From Accumulibacter sp. (lineage in GTDB: Bacteria > Pseudomonadota > Gammaproteobacteria > Burkholderiales > Rhodocyclaceae): a DNA stretch of 64,000 bases. The DNA lies in contig JAFLDO010000004.1 of NCBI GenBank assembly GCA_017302455.1, positions 1 through 64,000 on the forward strand, in the 5' to 3' direction. Position 1 is the first letter of the stretch. The number at the start of each line of letters is the position of its first letter. The notes below the pieces were generated by a model. The model saw only the letters and a program-made list of their open reading frames with translations, was not told the DNA's origin and did no database searches. The translations under genes and the position numbers were made by a program. Of the stretch, positions 11,501 through 18,768 are shown one piece after another.

Positions 11501-12356
11501 GGGCAGCGGCGAGGCCATCCGTCAGCTTGGCGAACTGGCCGACCGGATTTTCGTCCTGTACATGGAGAACCACTCGTCTGCCGCCCAGATCGACAACGCG
11601 CTGGCGGTGATCGCCGGCAATGTCGCGCACGTCAATCAAGTATTCGGCCGCGTCACCGCCGACCCGACGAGTACCGGGAACATGCGCGTCGCGATCACGC
11701 TCGAGCAGGTGTGGATGCAGTACAACCACGCGCGTCGCGGCCAGTTCATGACCGAACTGGCCCGTTACGGCAGTTGCGCGCTGGCTTCCCCACACGTCGA
11801 CATGAGCCTCGTCATGCCGCAACTGGCCGATCTGTTGCTCTTGCCACCGGTGGCGGCCCAGCTCAAGGTCGCCTTGCTGGCGGCACGTCATGCGCCGGTG
11901 AGCTCGCCACCGCCGTCGCCGCTGCCGGCGCACATCGCTTACCTGCGCGGCCTGCTCGGCGCCGGTCCGACGTTCCCGGCGGCAGCCGGTATTGATGCCG
12001 CGCTCGGTCCGCTGGGCTCCGAGGAAGACATCCTCGCGGCCATCGGCCGGCCGCTCGCGGGGGCTCCCGATCCGACCCGCCCACCCAATGCCAACATCAA
12101 TCTCGGGCGTGCCGACGTGCCCGACCAGAACGAGTTCGCGGTGACGCCCCTGCGCCGGAACGGTGTGGTAGCGACGGTGCGCGACGATCTGATGGTACGC
12201 AGCCGCCCCACCACCGCGACGAACGCCAACATCTTTGCGCGCCTGCCCGGCGGTACCCGCGTGCAGGTCATCGGTGAATTCCAGACCTGGTACGTCATCG
12301 AGCAACCGGGCAGCACCGGCTTCGTGGCCAAGCGCTACATCACGCTGCTGCCCTGA
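5595..12356 (+). CDS. Giant multidomain DUF4157 (eCIS core) protein, candidate effector or cargo
   Basis: 2253 residues. Order seen: Ala/Lys/Pro-rich low-complexity region (1-240); first DUF4157 domain (about 245-318) ending in LLAHELAHVVQHQ; an HNH-like segment (about 460-505: FQVDHIVELQ, then NSLGNMELLDQPSN); a long beta-rich region with approximate repeats (about 600-1270; GNAETDIPGVKNF, GKAELEKLPGIKSGN, GKASAVPDLPKGLSG); second DUF4157 domain (about 1332-1405, LLAHELTHVLQ); a third isolated PIAHELAHVAQQQ (about 1430); a helical region; a His/Cys pair typical of clan CD peptidases (LIGGHGNS at about 1757, VLDACLTN at about 1814); and an SH3b-like C-terminus (about 2190-2253). DUF4157 (PF13699) is known from proteins linked to extracellular contractile injection systems. 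Sequence supports a multi-module effector or cargo carrier; whether any module is active is inference. Base composition and frame are continuous throughout. Confidence 0.85.
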   Translation: MPAAAPPAADFKKPATPSAAAGQAEHGKNPAAAASKPGERQADAGKQARQGPAGAPPATAKAGAAAPASGNQQRFDRMAVRAKLAVSEPGDAVEREADAVAERVMRMQESVAAPAAARGAAPAKPAEIKRKEDPRARDPAQGAAASAPGTGAAAAKVQTGAGGQIAPGSKPEKAAGPGVAPSLQPPANGPAGRQEAAPISRAVAQQEPQTTGSTPPAEETGGAEPVRGADVGSSIKDQRGQGEPLSEDVRARMEGQLGHDFSQVRIHQDSRAHQLCRHLGALAFTTGNDIFFARGRYQPNSKAGLALLAHELAHVVQHQDCGPVIARKIDPEIEDKYKPRNQTATDAALKALDQLDIPAVKARHLPLYQGNASSGNLKRKRGYSRGNPAQVGVWNSGITISEATIRQKLKDRGLKNVPDDAGESFKLQLGNKKKPQSKSIAQLQKLLKIPTWTRHGMPVTNGFQVDHIVELQVSGENGTGTGNSLGNMELLDQPSNSSSGGAIRGAIYSKVDAYLNSFKAPQPKRKTFLKQHDLVFGGVGAKLKSGASAADSAWWNLTEIKEAKPLETAEATPDVDEEGTDKEFLLADAPGGIIIQRISHKSGPGSFAISGTAQSAISGLTLKTINITEAAKQGSGNVGSIDATWKLPKKWSHAKPDVALTLSGDGKYRGYPAKLGKQSLHFENLSPVEFDDIQIDDGKILGEGKLTPSLPLLNAPIMVRLDGDDIEFYIEFSSDQINLSAPGVTVDEATVQAAYSVAQGFKLGGEIFFTITNVADGSLKATFAQGSGLSVEGKVDFQSELFDKATIAASWSEKEKFGARGELEISKPGKIKGIKAAKLTVGYTQQSQTFTASGNAETDIPGVKNFTADARFQDAENFSITGKAELEKLPGIKSGNLDMTLAKAKGAWSLEGKASAVPDLPKGLSGSFEGSYKDGLVDLNGKLGYEDSKVFSGSEISVGVTNGGASDDGKPLAKGGGKTYVVYGSGKLKAKLTDTITGEANIRLDKSGSVWISGTITKAEAKLFERFPKEEDSRKTLFEMTSPKIPVPGLAISVGSVAVGLNLSLKGGLYSDAWVGPGGFKNISIGVKEFNPAETTIDKLKLFGDAKFEVPAYAGLAADLDARLTLDAGIASVGGSVGVEGKAGIAPKIEASPKFSWSYDDGLDVESAVTASLTPVLSLGINGKLFAEANLMVKTITLWEKKFDGRKFTLDPKLSLSATISAGYNTSAGKVRFGRPEFKTPDINVSELMGNIMGKGDERVETHYDEELGICRRRESGATSLAGAADANPNGVPAPRDAIAAPGMRSAAPNPHATAQQLDRAQLLEQIGEGVPLPDRIRNDFEQAMGVDLSPVRIHTNPGAFDTARSLQARAFAFDIHIVFAAGEFQPHRPEGKSLLAHELTHVLQSRDGLTDIARAVDPESSTTHEGREPIAHELAHVAQQQGGGDPIVLRWPAVTRTPAQTSETPASIRAMTLSGFSMLTESQLDWATSPALQADAAALAAFRDLDRFAERPNVLAGAGDLNVGDIITKGIPAIYAPLEKYAEGAATDHTAWLRSTSNINEAESWGRDLTTLEAAWPAANLSLVMRAPPNPAASKGPFEKLVDPAAPELTNFVSYLTSCTPVLSANDGSEVDSFLDLRREGALPHTYHGRINYARTYHHFTKGTLDGLVGNEAWPPVAQWSWSPLRRPLTVVLYPAVDDNGAFHRNLGLQAMVTSSDILTIVIEGHATVGGYQSQLAPVAARYGINGQIHQALIGGHGNSTVLNLAGSAGAAMTVDALGTSGATGANTTALMTALTGLMSGNPAQRRIVLDACLTNSHAVGTALRALPADAAADVNTAIGADPSLRDVVATAAGPGATVLGADASFAPSQTTFLTPGSTDIGLSVPGDPDLVADKLVYVEFGTEPTGCLRAVLECWARDQIAGTHACRDAMLRRIGAGRSTHVAAAATDTWRESVIQPLYDLAANHYWGSGEAIRQLGELADRIFVLYMENHSSAAQIDNALAVIAGNVAHVNQVFGRVTADPTSTGNMRVAITLEQVWMQYNHARRGQFMTELARYGSCALASPHVDMSLVMPQLADLLLLPPVAAQLKVALLAARHAPVSSPPPSPLPAHIAYLRGLLGAGPTFPAAAGIDAALGPLGSEEDILAAIGRPLAGAPDPTRPPNANINLGRADVPDQNEFAVTPLRRNGVVATVRDDLMVRSRPTTATNANIFARLPGGTRVQVIGEFQTWYVIEQPGSTGFVAKRYITLLP

Positions 12357-12479
12357 CCGGTCTGCGAAACGCCCCGGGTCCGGCAGGCCAGCGGGAGGAG
12401 AAATCCGGATCGGCCCCGCATCGGCACGCGCTCGCCCGGTAGCGGGATGTGCGTGCCGCCCTTGCGGCGTTCGCCGGCC

Positions 12480-13574
12480 TCAGAGCCGTTCGAACGGAAT
12501 CGGCTTGCCGGTGAGGAATCCCTGGATGAGCCGGAAGCCCATGTCGCGGCAGATCTCCGCCTCGGCTTCGAGTTCGATGCCTTCGGCCAGTGGCACCGAG
12601 CCCAAGTCGAGCACCAGCTTGACGAGATCGCTGACGACGCGCCGCTTGCGGTCGCCGGCGAGGTGGATGTCGTGCAGCAGTCCCATGTCGAACTTGACGA
12701 AATGGGCCGGCGCTTCGCCGAGTTCGCTCAAGCGTGCCTGACCGGCGCCGAAATCGTCGTAGGCGAAGCGCACGCCGATATCGCGAAAGCGTGCGGCGAG
12801 ATCGATCAGGCGCGCGGTTTCGGTCACCGCGGTCTCATGGATCTCGATCACCAGATCCAATTCTGGCTGGTGGCGGCGCAGATGGACCAGCGAGGCGAAG
12901 AACTCCCTGCTGAACGTTTCTTTCGGATGCGTGTTGGCAAACAAGGGAAAGCCCGGCAAGCGTGGTGCAATCTCCGCCAGGCTGAAGCGGCGGAAGGCGA
13001 CGCTGAGCTCGACTTCGCGATCGAGTGCGGTGGCCAGCGAGAAGAGGCGAATCGGTGCCGACGGCAGTCGCGGGTGGTTGGCGCGACCGAGCAATTCGTA
13101 GGCGACGGTCTTCCTGCTGATCGAATCGACGATCGGTTGCGCGGCGCCCGACACGCCCTCGCCATCAAGGAGATCGAGGAACTCGGGCTCGTTGGGAACG
13201 AAGAGTTCCGAAAGCGCCAGGCCGTTGGGCACCAGCATGGTTCCCATCTGGTCGATGCGCGTCTGATCCAGCGCACGCATGCGCACGCGGAATTCGGCGG
13301 TTCCGAAATGCACGATGTCGTTCTCGTCGAGCAGGCACGAGCCTTCGATGCGGCGGCGACCGACGAAACTGCCATTGGTACTGTTCAGATCGGTCAATCG
13401 CAGGCGACCACTGATGTCCGCCGTCATTAGCGCGTGATTGCGGCTCAGGCCACGCGAAGCCAGCACCAGATCGTTCTTGGCATCACGGCCGATACGGAAC
13501 GGCAATGGCGTGATCGGATAGGTGAAATGCGAGCCATCCGCGGCAATCGACTCGAGGAACCACTGCCTTTCCAC
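12480..13574 (-). CDS. FHA-EAL domain protein, probable c-di-GMP phosphodiesterase
   Basis: 364 residues, GTG start preceded by GGAGC. Residues about 20-100 are a forkhead-associated domain that binds phosphothreonine: GRDAKNDLVL, SRNHAL and LNSTNGSFVG match the conserved GR, SRxH and NG positions. Residues about 150-360 are an EAL domain: the signature reads ELLGR, and the other ligand positions look kept (Asn in FANTHP, Glu in IEIHE, DD in YDDFGAG, Lys in VKFD, Glu in AEGIE, Gln in IQGFLTGKP). EAL enzymes hydrolyse cyclic di-GMP to pGpG. The pairing implies control by a Ser/Thr kinase, but no kinase lies in this window. It is convergent with the DUF4157 gene, 123 bases away, so a link to that locus is not shown. 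Confidence 0.9.
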   Translation of the reverse strand: MERQWFLESIAADGSHFTYPITPLPFRIGRDAKNDLVLASRGLSRNHALMTADISGRLRLTDLNSTNGSFVGRRRIEGSCLLDENDIVHFGTAEFRVRMRALDQTRIDQMGTMLVPNGLALSELFVPNEPEFLDLLDGEGVSGAAQPIVDSISRKTVAYELLGRANHPRLPSAPIRLFSLATALDREVELSVAFRRFSLAEIAPRLPGFPLFANTHPKETFSREFFASLVHLRRHQPELDLVIEIHETAVTETARLIDLAARFRDIGVRFAYDDFGAGQARLSELGEAPAHFVKFDMGLLHDIHLAGDRKRRVVSDLVKLVLDLGSVPLAEGIELEAEAEICRDMGFRLIQGFLTGKPIPFERL

Positions 13575-14021
13575 GCTAAGCTCCGCTGATCATTGTGAAG
13601 GGGTAGTGACGGTTCCTGCAGTTGATCGTGAAGGCCATGTCAGGGTGTTGGGCTTCCGGTGGATGACGTACCGCTCGCGTGGCTGGCGGCACTTTGCCGG
13701 ACAGGTGCCGGTCCGCCAGCGCCTGCCGTGATCCATGTCACCCCGATAGGGCTGCTGCCTGGCTGATCGCCGACCGACGGGAAGGCGGTTGTCCTGACGC
13801 GCGCCAGTATATTCGGCCCTGTCGACCGCCGTCAATCGCTAACTTGCCGACGCTTTGCGGGGAACCGGACGGGGGGGCAATACCGGGGCGCCTGAGCGTC
13901 CCGTCTGGCCATGATGGCGGTTTGACGTTGGGCGATCGTCGCTTACAATCCGGCACGCTTGCACGCTGTCGGCGCTCCCCCGCTGCCGTCGCTCTTCCCC
14001 AACGTTTGGTGACGCTTTCGC
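13575..14021. other. 447-base gap between divergent genes
   Basis: No convincing gene is seen. Open frames run across it on both strands but show no domain and begin or end inside neighbours. It separates the divergent FHA-EAL gene and the acyltransferase operon, and holds the promoter listed at 13922. Confidence 0.6.
13922..13949 (+). promoter_or_regulatory. Candidate sigma-70 promoter for the acyltransferase operon
   Basis: TTGACG at 13922-13927 and TACAAT at 13944-13949 with a 16-base spacer, about 70 bases before the ATG at 14022. Both hexamers are close to consensus in an otherwise GC-rich stretch. Confidence 0.55.
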
Positions 14022-14762
14022 ATGCAAAGACTCCTTGCTCTCGCCGGCCCGCTGCCGTTCATCGCCCTCGCCATCGTTGCTGCGGGCTTGTCGCTGGGCG
14101 TCGCGGCCTGGCTGTTTGCCGAGGTCTTCGCGGCGCCACTCGAGCCGCTGGCCGCCGTCTGGCGCTACCCGCTGACCGGCCTGGCCCTGGCCACCAGCTA
14201 CTTTGCCTATGGCCTGACGTTGCTGCTGGTTGCCCCGGCATTGAACCTCCTGCTCGGGGGACGACTGCAACCGTATCGGGGCTCGGCGGTGTCGCTGACG
14301 GCACTGCGCTGGTATGTGCATTGCACGCTCACCCTGGTGGTTCGCTACTCGTTCCTCGAGTTCGTCACCCCTTCGCCGTTTGCGCAACTCTACTACCGGC
14401 TGATGGGAATGAAGATCGGGCGCAACGTCACCATCAATTCGACCGCCATTGCCGACCCCTCGCTGATCACCCTCGGGGACGGCGTCACCATCGGTGGCAG
14501 CGCCAGTGTCATGGCCCACTATGCGCAGGGCGGCTACCTGGTCATTGCGCCGGTCCGCCTCGGCGCCGGCGCGACGATCGGACTGCGCGCGATCGTCATG
14601 GGCGGCGTCGAGGTCGGCGACAAGGCCAAGGTGCTCGCCGGCTCCTTCGTCCTGCCGAACACGCGGATTCCTGCCGGCGAGACCTGGGGCGGGATTCCCG
14701 CGCAGCGGCTCGAACTCGAGCGCGGCGAGGAAGCGCGCGGCAACGGCCCAGGCGCCAGCTAG
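14022..14762 (+). CDS. Membrane-anchored left-handed beta-helix acyltransferase
   Basis: 246 residues. The first half has two or three hydrophobic segments (about 8-34, 50-80 and perhaps 95-115). The second half (about 125-230) shows hexapeptide-repeat spacing (IGRNVTI, ITLGDGVTIGG, LGAGATIG, VEVGDKAKV, IPAGETWGGIPA), the fold of O- and N-acyltransferases such as the LacA/NodL group and the C-terminal part of Pls/PosA-type proteins. It probably acetylates a lipid, sugar or polymer at the membrane; the substrate is not shown. The stop overlaps the region of the next start by spacing of 1-4 bases, so it forms an operon with the PAP2-like gene. Confidence 0.75.
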   Translation: MQRLLALAGPLPFIALAIVAAGLSLGVAAWLFAEVFAAPLEPLAAVWRYPLTGLALATSYFAYGLTLLLVAPALNLLLGGRLQPYRGSAVSLTALRWYVHCTLTLVVRYSFLEFVTPSPFAQLYYRLMGMKIGRNVTINSTAIADPSLITLGDGVTIGGSASVMAHYAQGGYLVIAPVRLGAGATIGLRAIVMGGVEVGDKAKVLAGSFVLPNTRIPAGETWGGIPAQRLELERGEEARGNGPGAS

Positions 14763-14766
14763 TGTG

Positions 14767-15390
14767 ATGCCGGAACTGCCGTCACTGGAGGCCATCGGCC
14801 TGCGCTTGCTGGCGATCGCCGGCGGTCTGATCGCCTGGTTCGTCAGCCAGCGCCTGATCGGCGAGCGCCAGCTCGCCGCGGACGGGGGCATCTACGACCA
14901 CCTCCACCGAGTCACCGCTGGTGCGAATGCCTGGCTGCATGCGCATCGCCGCACCGCCAACGCGCTGCTCATCGGCAGCTCGCTGGGCGTCGATGCGGTG
15001 ACCCTGTTCGTTCTCGGCTACGCTGTCCTCGGTCCGAGTTTTGCGCCGTTCTGGGGCCTGCTGGGACTCTTCGTCCTCCGCCAGCTCAGCCAGGCCGTGG
15101 TCGCCCTGCCGGCACCGCCGGGAATGATCTGGCGCCATCCCGGTGTCCCGTCGCTGTTCGTCACCTATGCTGTCGGCAACGACTTCTTCTTTTCCGGGCA
15201 CACCGCGCTGGCGGTCTACGGAGCCCTGCAGTTGGCGACGCTCGGCATCCCGGCTCTCACCGTTATCGGCATCGTGCTCGCCGGACTGCAGATGGCCGTC
15301 GTGATCGTGCTGCGCGCGCACTGGACTCTCGACGTGCTCGCCGGATTGTTTGCCGCCTTGTTGGTCGGCGCACTGGTCTGGCCGGCGTGA
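14767..15390 (+). CDS. PAP2 / sphingomyelin-synthase-like membrane protein
   Basis: About 207 residues from the ATG at 14767; a GTG at 14764 is equally possible. Four or five hydrophobic helices are visible. The motifs NDFFFSGHTA and LRAHWTLDVLAG match the catalytic His and the His/Asp pair of the PAP2-like family that includes sphingomyelin synthases (SGHT and HYTIDV in known members). Such enzymes move or remove phosphate headgroups on lipids. The upstream portion of this open frame overlaps the acyltransferase in another frame and is not part of this gene. The stop overlaps the GTG start of the next gene. The exact reaction is inference. Confidence 0.75.
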   Translation: MPELPSLEAIGLRLLAIAGGLIAWFVSQRLIGERQLAADGGIYDHLHRVTAGANAWLHAHRRTANALLIGSSLGVDAVTLFVLGYAVLGPSFAPFWGLLGLFVLRQLSQAVVALPAPPGMIWRHPGVPSLFVTYAVGNDFFFSGHTALAVYGALQLATLGIPALTVIGIVLAGLQMAVVIVLRAHWTLDVLAGLFAALLVGALVWPA

Positions 15391-16175
15391 GCCACGAGGG
15401 GAAGCTGCCCGTTTCGCCGCTCCCGGAAGGCGCACGGCGCGCCATGGTCGTCCTGTACACGGATTTCGGTAGCGATGATCCTTATGTCGGGCAGATGAAG
15501 GCGGCCCTGTTGCACCATGGCCAGAGCACCCTCCCCATTGTCGACCTGCTGCATCGCGTGCCTGACTTCGATGTGCGGGCCGGCGCCCACCTGCTGGCGG
15601 CCCTGGCGACGAGCTTCGATTCCGGAACCGTCTTTCTCGCGGTCGTTGATCCGGGCGTCGGCAGTGATCGCCCGGCGGTAGTGATCGAGGCCGACGGCAA
15701 ATGGTACGTCGGCCCGGACAACGGCCTTCTCGGTGTCGTTGCGGCGCGGGCACGCGTGCTGCGTACGTGGTGCATCGTCTGGCGTCCTCCCGGGCTCTCG
15801 GCGTCTTTTCATGGGCGCGACCTGTTCGCGCCCATCGCCGCACGTATCGCCACCGGCGATCCCCTGACGACAGAGCTCGTCGAATGTGCTGGCCTCGAGC
15901 ACCCGCAAGCGGCCGACGATCTGGCTGCCGTCATCTACGTCGACCACTATGGCAATGCGCTGACCGGCCTTCGGGCGGCCACCGTTGGGCGGCAGGCGTG
16001 GCTCGCCGTCGGGACGGCGCGAGTCCCGCCGGCGCGGGTGTTTGCCGAAGTGCCGGTGGGGCAGCCGTTCTGGTACGAGAACAGCGTTGGACTGGTGGAG
16101 ATTGCCGTCAATCGGGGCAGTGCCGCGTCGGAACTGCGTCTGGCCGTGGGATCCCCGGTGGTGCCGGAGGCGTGA
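15387..16175 (+). CDS. S-adenosylmethionine hydrolase, DUF62 / fluorinase-fold family
   Basis: 262 residues, GTG start overlapping the previous TGA by 4 bases. The sequence MVVLYTDFGSDDPYVGQMKA near residue 20, VVDPGVGS near 85, YVGPDNGLLG near 110 and FHGRDLFAP near 138 are hallmark motifs of PF01887 (SAM hydroxide adenosyltransferases; the fluorinases and chlorinases share the fold). Known non-halogenating members split SAM to adenosine and methionine. The family's halogenase loop is not recognised here, so hydrolysis is the better call. Why it sits with two lipid or glycan enzymes is unclear; it might limit SAM or be a passenger in the operon. Confidence 0.88.
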   Translation: MSHEGKLPVSPLPEGARRAMVVLYTDFGSDDPYVGQMKAALLHHGQSTLPIVDLLHRVPDFDVRAGAHLLAALATSFDSGTVFLAVVDPGVGSDRPAVVIEADGKWYVGPDNGLLGVVAARARVLRTWCIVWRPPGLSASFHGRDLFAPIAARIATGDPLTTELVECAGLEHPQAADDLAAVIYVDHYGNALTGLRAATVGRQAWLAVGTARVPPARVFAEVPVGQPFWYENSVGLVEIAVNRGSAASELRLAVGSPVVPEA

Positions 16176-16488
16176 CCGCTGCGTGCAGTCACACCGTCGC
16201 TCCGATGGTGCCCGCCTGCGCCGTGAAGATTGGCGACGAGTCCGTGGAGAGGCTCTCGAGTAGATGACATCCGGGCGCGCCGCTGGGCGGTTGTTGCCGG
16301 CGCGACGCGGGGCATCGGCCGTAGGCAGCAGTCCATCGTCCCCGGTTCGTCGGGCTCGCGCCAGTTGATCGACGGGCTGGCACGACATCAGCGGTGAGGC
16401 CGGGCGGCAACTTTCGGCGACGGCATAGCGACGCGGCGTCGTCTGTGGCACTGTCAGACAAGGGGTGATCTGCGGTGCGGCTGAACCC
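16176..16488. other. 313-base gap between convergent genes
   Basis: Lies between the end of the SAM hydrolase and the end of the minus-strand HEAGH gene. I see no gene with recognisable content and no strong hairpin. Confidence 0.5.
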
Positions 16489-17523
16489 TCAGCCAATTCC
16501 CAGTGCCTCCTGCACGACGTGCGCGGCGCGCACCGCGAGTTGCCGCGTGTCCATGCCTGCGAGCGAAGATTTCGTGAGCGCGCCAATCGCCCCCAGGCTG
16601 TCCTTGGTGTTGTGCTCGAGGTCTCCATGCGCACGGGCGCCGGCCACCGTATTGGTCACGTCCACGCCCTCTTGCCTGAGCGTGATGGCCATGAAGGCAT
16701 CGCCCATGTTCTCCTGGAAGTTCCGATAATCGGCGCGGGACTTGATGGCCTGGAAGGACTGACGCACCGCGTCCGCATCGTAGTAGAGGCCATCGTCGCC
16801 GGCGCGAACGCACGCCTGCAGCGCATCGAGCTTGTCCGCCTCGCCGAGCATGAGCCGGCGCACGTCGGGATGTGCGATGGCACCCTCGTCGCTGCCTGCC
16901 CATTCGCGAATGGCGTCGCCGGCCTTCCCCGTGCGATCGTCGAGCGCGGCGACCGCGACGCCCCAGGCGTCGGCGCCGGACTGTTCGGCGTGGTGTACCA
17001 CCATGTGGCCCGCCTCGTGCAGCAGTGTCATGCGCTCGGTCTGGCGGAGCTCGTCAGCGCCAAAGAGGCGGCGAAGGTCGCCGAAGGCGCCTTGCATGAC
17101 GTGGTTGTTCGCGGTGTTGAAGGCGATGAGCGCGAAGCGTTCCTTGTTGCCCGTCTCCGGATCGACGCCGGTTGCCGCCAGAGCGGCCGCCGGCGCCATG
17201 TCCTGGCCGACGAGCATCTTGTTTCTGGCCACGCCACGCCCGAAACGGCTGCCCTCCTGGGCGCTACCGTTGACGTGCGCACGCGCGAAGCGTTTCGCCA
17301 GAGTCGAGACGCTTGCCGAATCATTCACGTCCATGTCCACGAACGTCAGGCCGAACTGCGCACCAACCGTACGTTGGAGCTCGGCGAGTTCCCGCTGGCG
17401 TGCCGCCGGCGAGAAGAGTCGCGCGGTATCGAGCGGCGGCGGCACCCTCCGCCGCGCTGGCGGACCGATGGTGGCCGGAGCCGGTGCGCCGGTGTCGGGC
17501 CTGGTGGCGGACACTCGCTTCAT
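16489..17523 (-). CDS. HEAGH zincin-like protein
   Basis: 344 residues from the ATG at 17523; the frame stays open to an upstream ATG at 17637, which would add a (Pro-Arg-Leu) repeat from the tandem DNA repeat at 17602. Neither start has a good ribosome binding site. The motif TLLHEAGHMVVHH at about residue 190 is the HExxH zinc site of metallopeptidases; a possible third ligand (Glu or Asp downstream, for example in DAFMAITLRQEG) cannot be fixed by eye. The N-terminal 40 residues are Arg/Pro/Ala-rich and there is no clear signal peptide. The family is not recognised. A secreted protease or effector is possible, but there is no secretion gene beside it. Confidence 0.55.
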   Translation of the reverse strand: MKRVSATRPDTGAPAPATIGPPARRRVPPPLDTARLFSPAARQRELAELQRTVGAQFGLTFVDMDVNDSASVSTLAKRFARAHVNGSAQEGSRFGRGVARNKMLVGQDMAPAAALAATGVDPETGNKERFALIAFNTANNHVMQGAFGDLRRLFGADELRQTERMTLLHEAGHMVVHHAEQSGADAWGVAVAALDDRTGKAGDAIREWAGSDEGAIAHPDVRRLMLGEADKLDALQACVRAGDDGLYYDADAVRQSFQAIKSRADYRNFQENMGDAFMAITLRQEGVDVTNTVAGARAHGDLEHNTKDSLGAIGALTKSSLAGMDTRQLAVRAAHVVQEALGIG

Positions 17524-17601
17524 GCGCGGGCGGCCGCCGCTGGGGCGACGCCGGGCCGGCCGTGTTTGCCTTGTCGGCACGGCGCGCGCTGCGCGGGGAA
17601 A

Positions 17602-17646
17602 GCGGGGCAAGCGGGGCAAGCGGGGCAAGCGGGGCAAGCGGGGCGA
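17602..17646. repeat. 9-bp tandem repeat (GCGGGGCAA), about 5 copies
   Basis: Four exact units starting at 17602, 17611, 17620 and 17629, then a partial unit. It lies just upstream of the likely start of the HEAGH gene. A multiple of three, so copy-number change would not shift a frame read through it. Confidence 0.9.
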
Positions 17647-17745
17647 TGGCGGGTTGGACCCGGTTTCTGTGGGGGCCGTGCGCGTGTGTCCCTAATGGAC
17701 TCGGACCTCGGAAGCAAGGTGGTCTCGTGGCGGGGCCCTGGCGTC

Positions 17746-18297
17746 CTACTCGGAATGCGCCGAGAGGAGGACTTTCGGTGCGAGTTCGACATGCTGCCTT
17801 TCGTTGCCCAGCCAGATCACACCATCCTGAACGGTGCATTGCAGGCGCATGGTACGTTCCGCCAGACCGGCCAGCGATTGTCCTTCCCCGGGACTCAGGG
17901 AGAGCACGCGCAGATTCTGTTGGGTCGTGAGCTTCTCGGAATTCTGCCGCCACCAGATGTCGGCGGCCCGACCGCCATAGCTGACGACAGTCACCCTGCG
18001 AGAGCCGTTGCAGGCGCGGCGAATGCTCTTCTCGGCCGGCAGGCCAACATCGATCCAGCACTCGATGTTGCCCGTCGCATCGATATCCCAGAGGTCCGCC
18101 TCATCGTCGGTTGACAGGCCACGCCCGAAGACCAGCGTTGCAGAGGCGTGCAGGATGAAGGCCAACAGACGGATCATCATTCGCTCGTCGGTTTCCGACG
18201 GATGACGGGCGATCGTCAGCGCATAGTCCGAGAAATGCCCTCGGTCGAGGTCGGCAAGTTGAAGATCCACCTTGAAGACGGTTGATTTGATTGCCAT
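17746..18297 (-). CDS. yaeQ: YaeQ family protein
   Basis: 183 residues. The start MAIKSTVFKVDLQLADLDR and the stretch LTIARHPSETDERMMIRLLAF are signature YaeQ sequence (PF07152), at the usual length of about 180. YaeQ has a nuclease-like fold (PD-(D/E)XK-related); an early report linked it to RfaH, and its role remains unsettled. The ATG at 18297 fits the family start. It is alone, with the next minus-strand gene 132 bases upstream. Confidence 0.93.
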   Translation of the reverse strand: MAIKSTVFKVDLQLADLDRGHFSDYALTIARHPSETDERMMIRLLAFILHASATLVFGRGLSTDDEADLWDIDATGNIECWIDVGLPAEKSIRRACNGSRRVTVVSYGGRAADIWWRQNSEKLTTQQNLRVLSLSPGEGQSLAGLAERTMRLQCTVQDGVIWLGNERQHVELAPKVLLSAHSE

Positions 18298-18429
18298 GGG
18301 GCACCCGGGAAAAAGTCAAGTATCGCATGTCGGGCTGCCCGCGCCGGGGACAGTCGCTGCAAGGATCGTGGCGGCTTGGCTCGTCTGCACGCTTTCGGCA
18401 CCCTGCCGGGCAGCGTTCCGGTCCGTGCT

Positions 18430-18768
18430 TCACTGAGGCTTGCGCGTCTGCACCTCAGCCCACAGGGCCCTAGCAAACGCCTTCCAGGCCGGACCGCCGT
18501 GACTTTCGATGCCGACGCCCGCACTTTCCTCCATCGTCCTCAGCATGAGTGCCGCGAGACCGAACAGGTCGACCTTGGCCATCAGCCTGTGGTCGACGGG
18601 GCCGGACTCGGCGAGTCTGATGTCGCTGGCCGAGTGGTCCAGGGCTTTCCTGGCCAAGGCGCGCACCTGAACGTCGTCCGTCCAGTCGACCCCGAGAGCA
18701 AGGCCCTTCCTCTCGATCTCGAGCTCGATCTCCCTGGTGTCTGCGGCATAATCCTCGAAACCAGCCAT
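18430..18768 (-). CDS. Small hypothetical protein
   Basis: 112 residues from the ATG at 18768, chosen because GGAG sits six bases before it; an in-frame ATG at 18780 gives 116 residues. The protein is acidic and helical (DYAADTREIELEIERKGLAL near the start), with no Cys cluster, signal peptide or membrane segment. Family not recognised. Codon use is like the neighbours and the frame is long enough for a real gene, but support is moderate. Confidence 0.55.
   Translation of the reverse strand: MAGFEDYAADTREIELEIERKGLALGVDWTDDVQVRALARKALDHSASDIRLAESGPVDHRLMAKVDLFGLAALMLRTMEESAGVGIESHGGPAWKAFARALWAEVQTRKPQ

Noticed and set aside
9774-12305. 843-codon open frame on the minus strand
   Set aside because: Complement of the C-terminal half of the DUF4157 protein, which has recognisable motifs in the + frame.
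17602-17646. Possible CRISPR array
   Set aside because: Units are 9 bp and contiguous without spacers; it is a simple tandem repeat.
16465-18114. 549-codon open frame on the plus strand
   Set aside because: It runs through the HEAGH gene, the tandem repeat and yaeQ on the other strand and shows no family.
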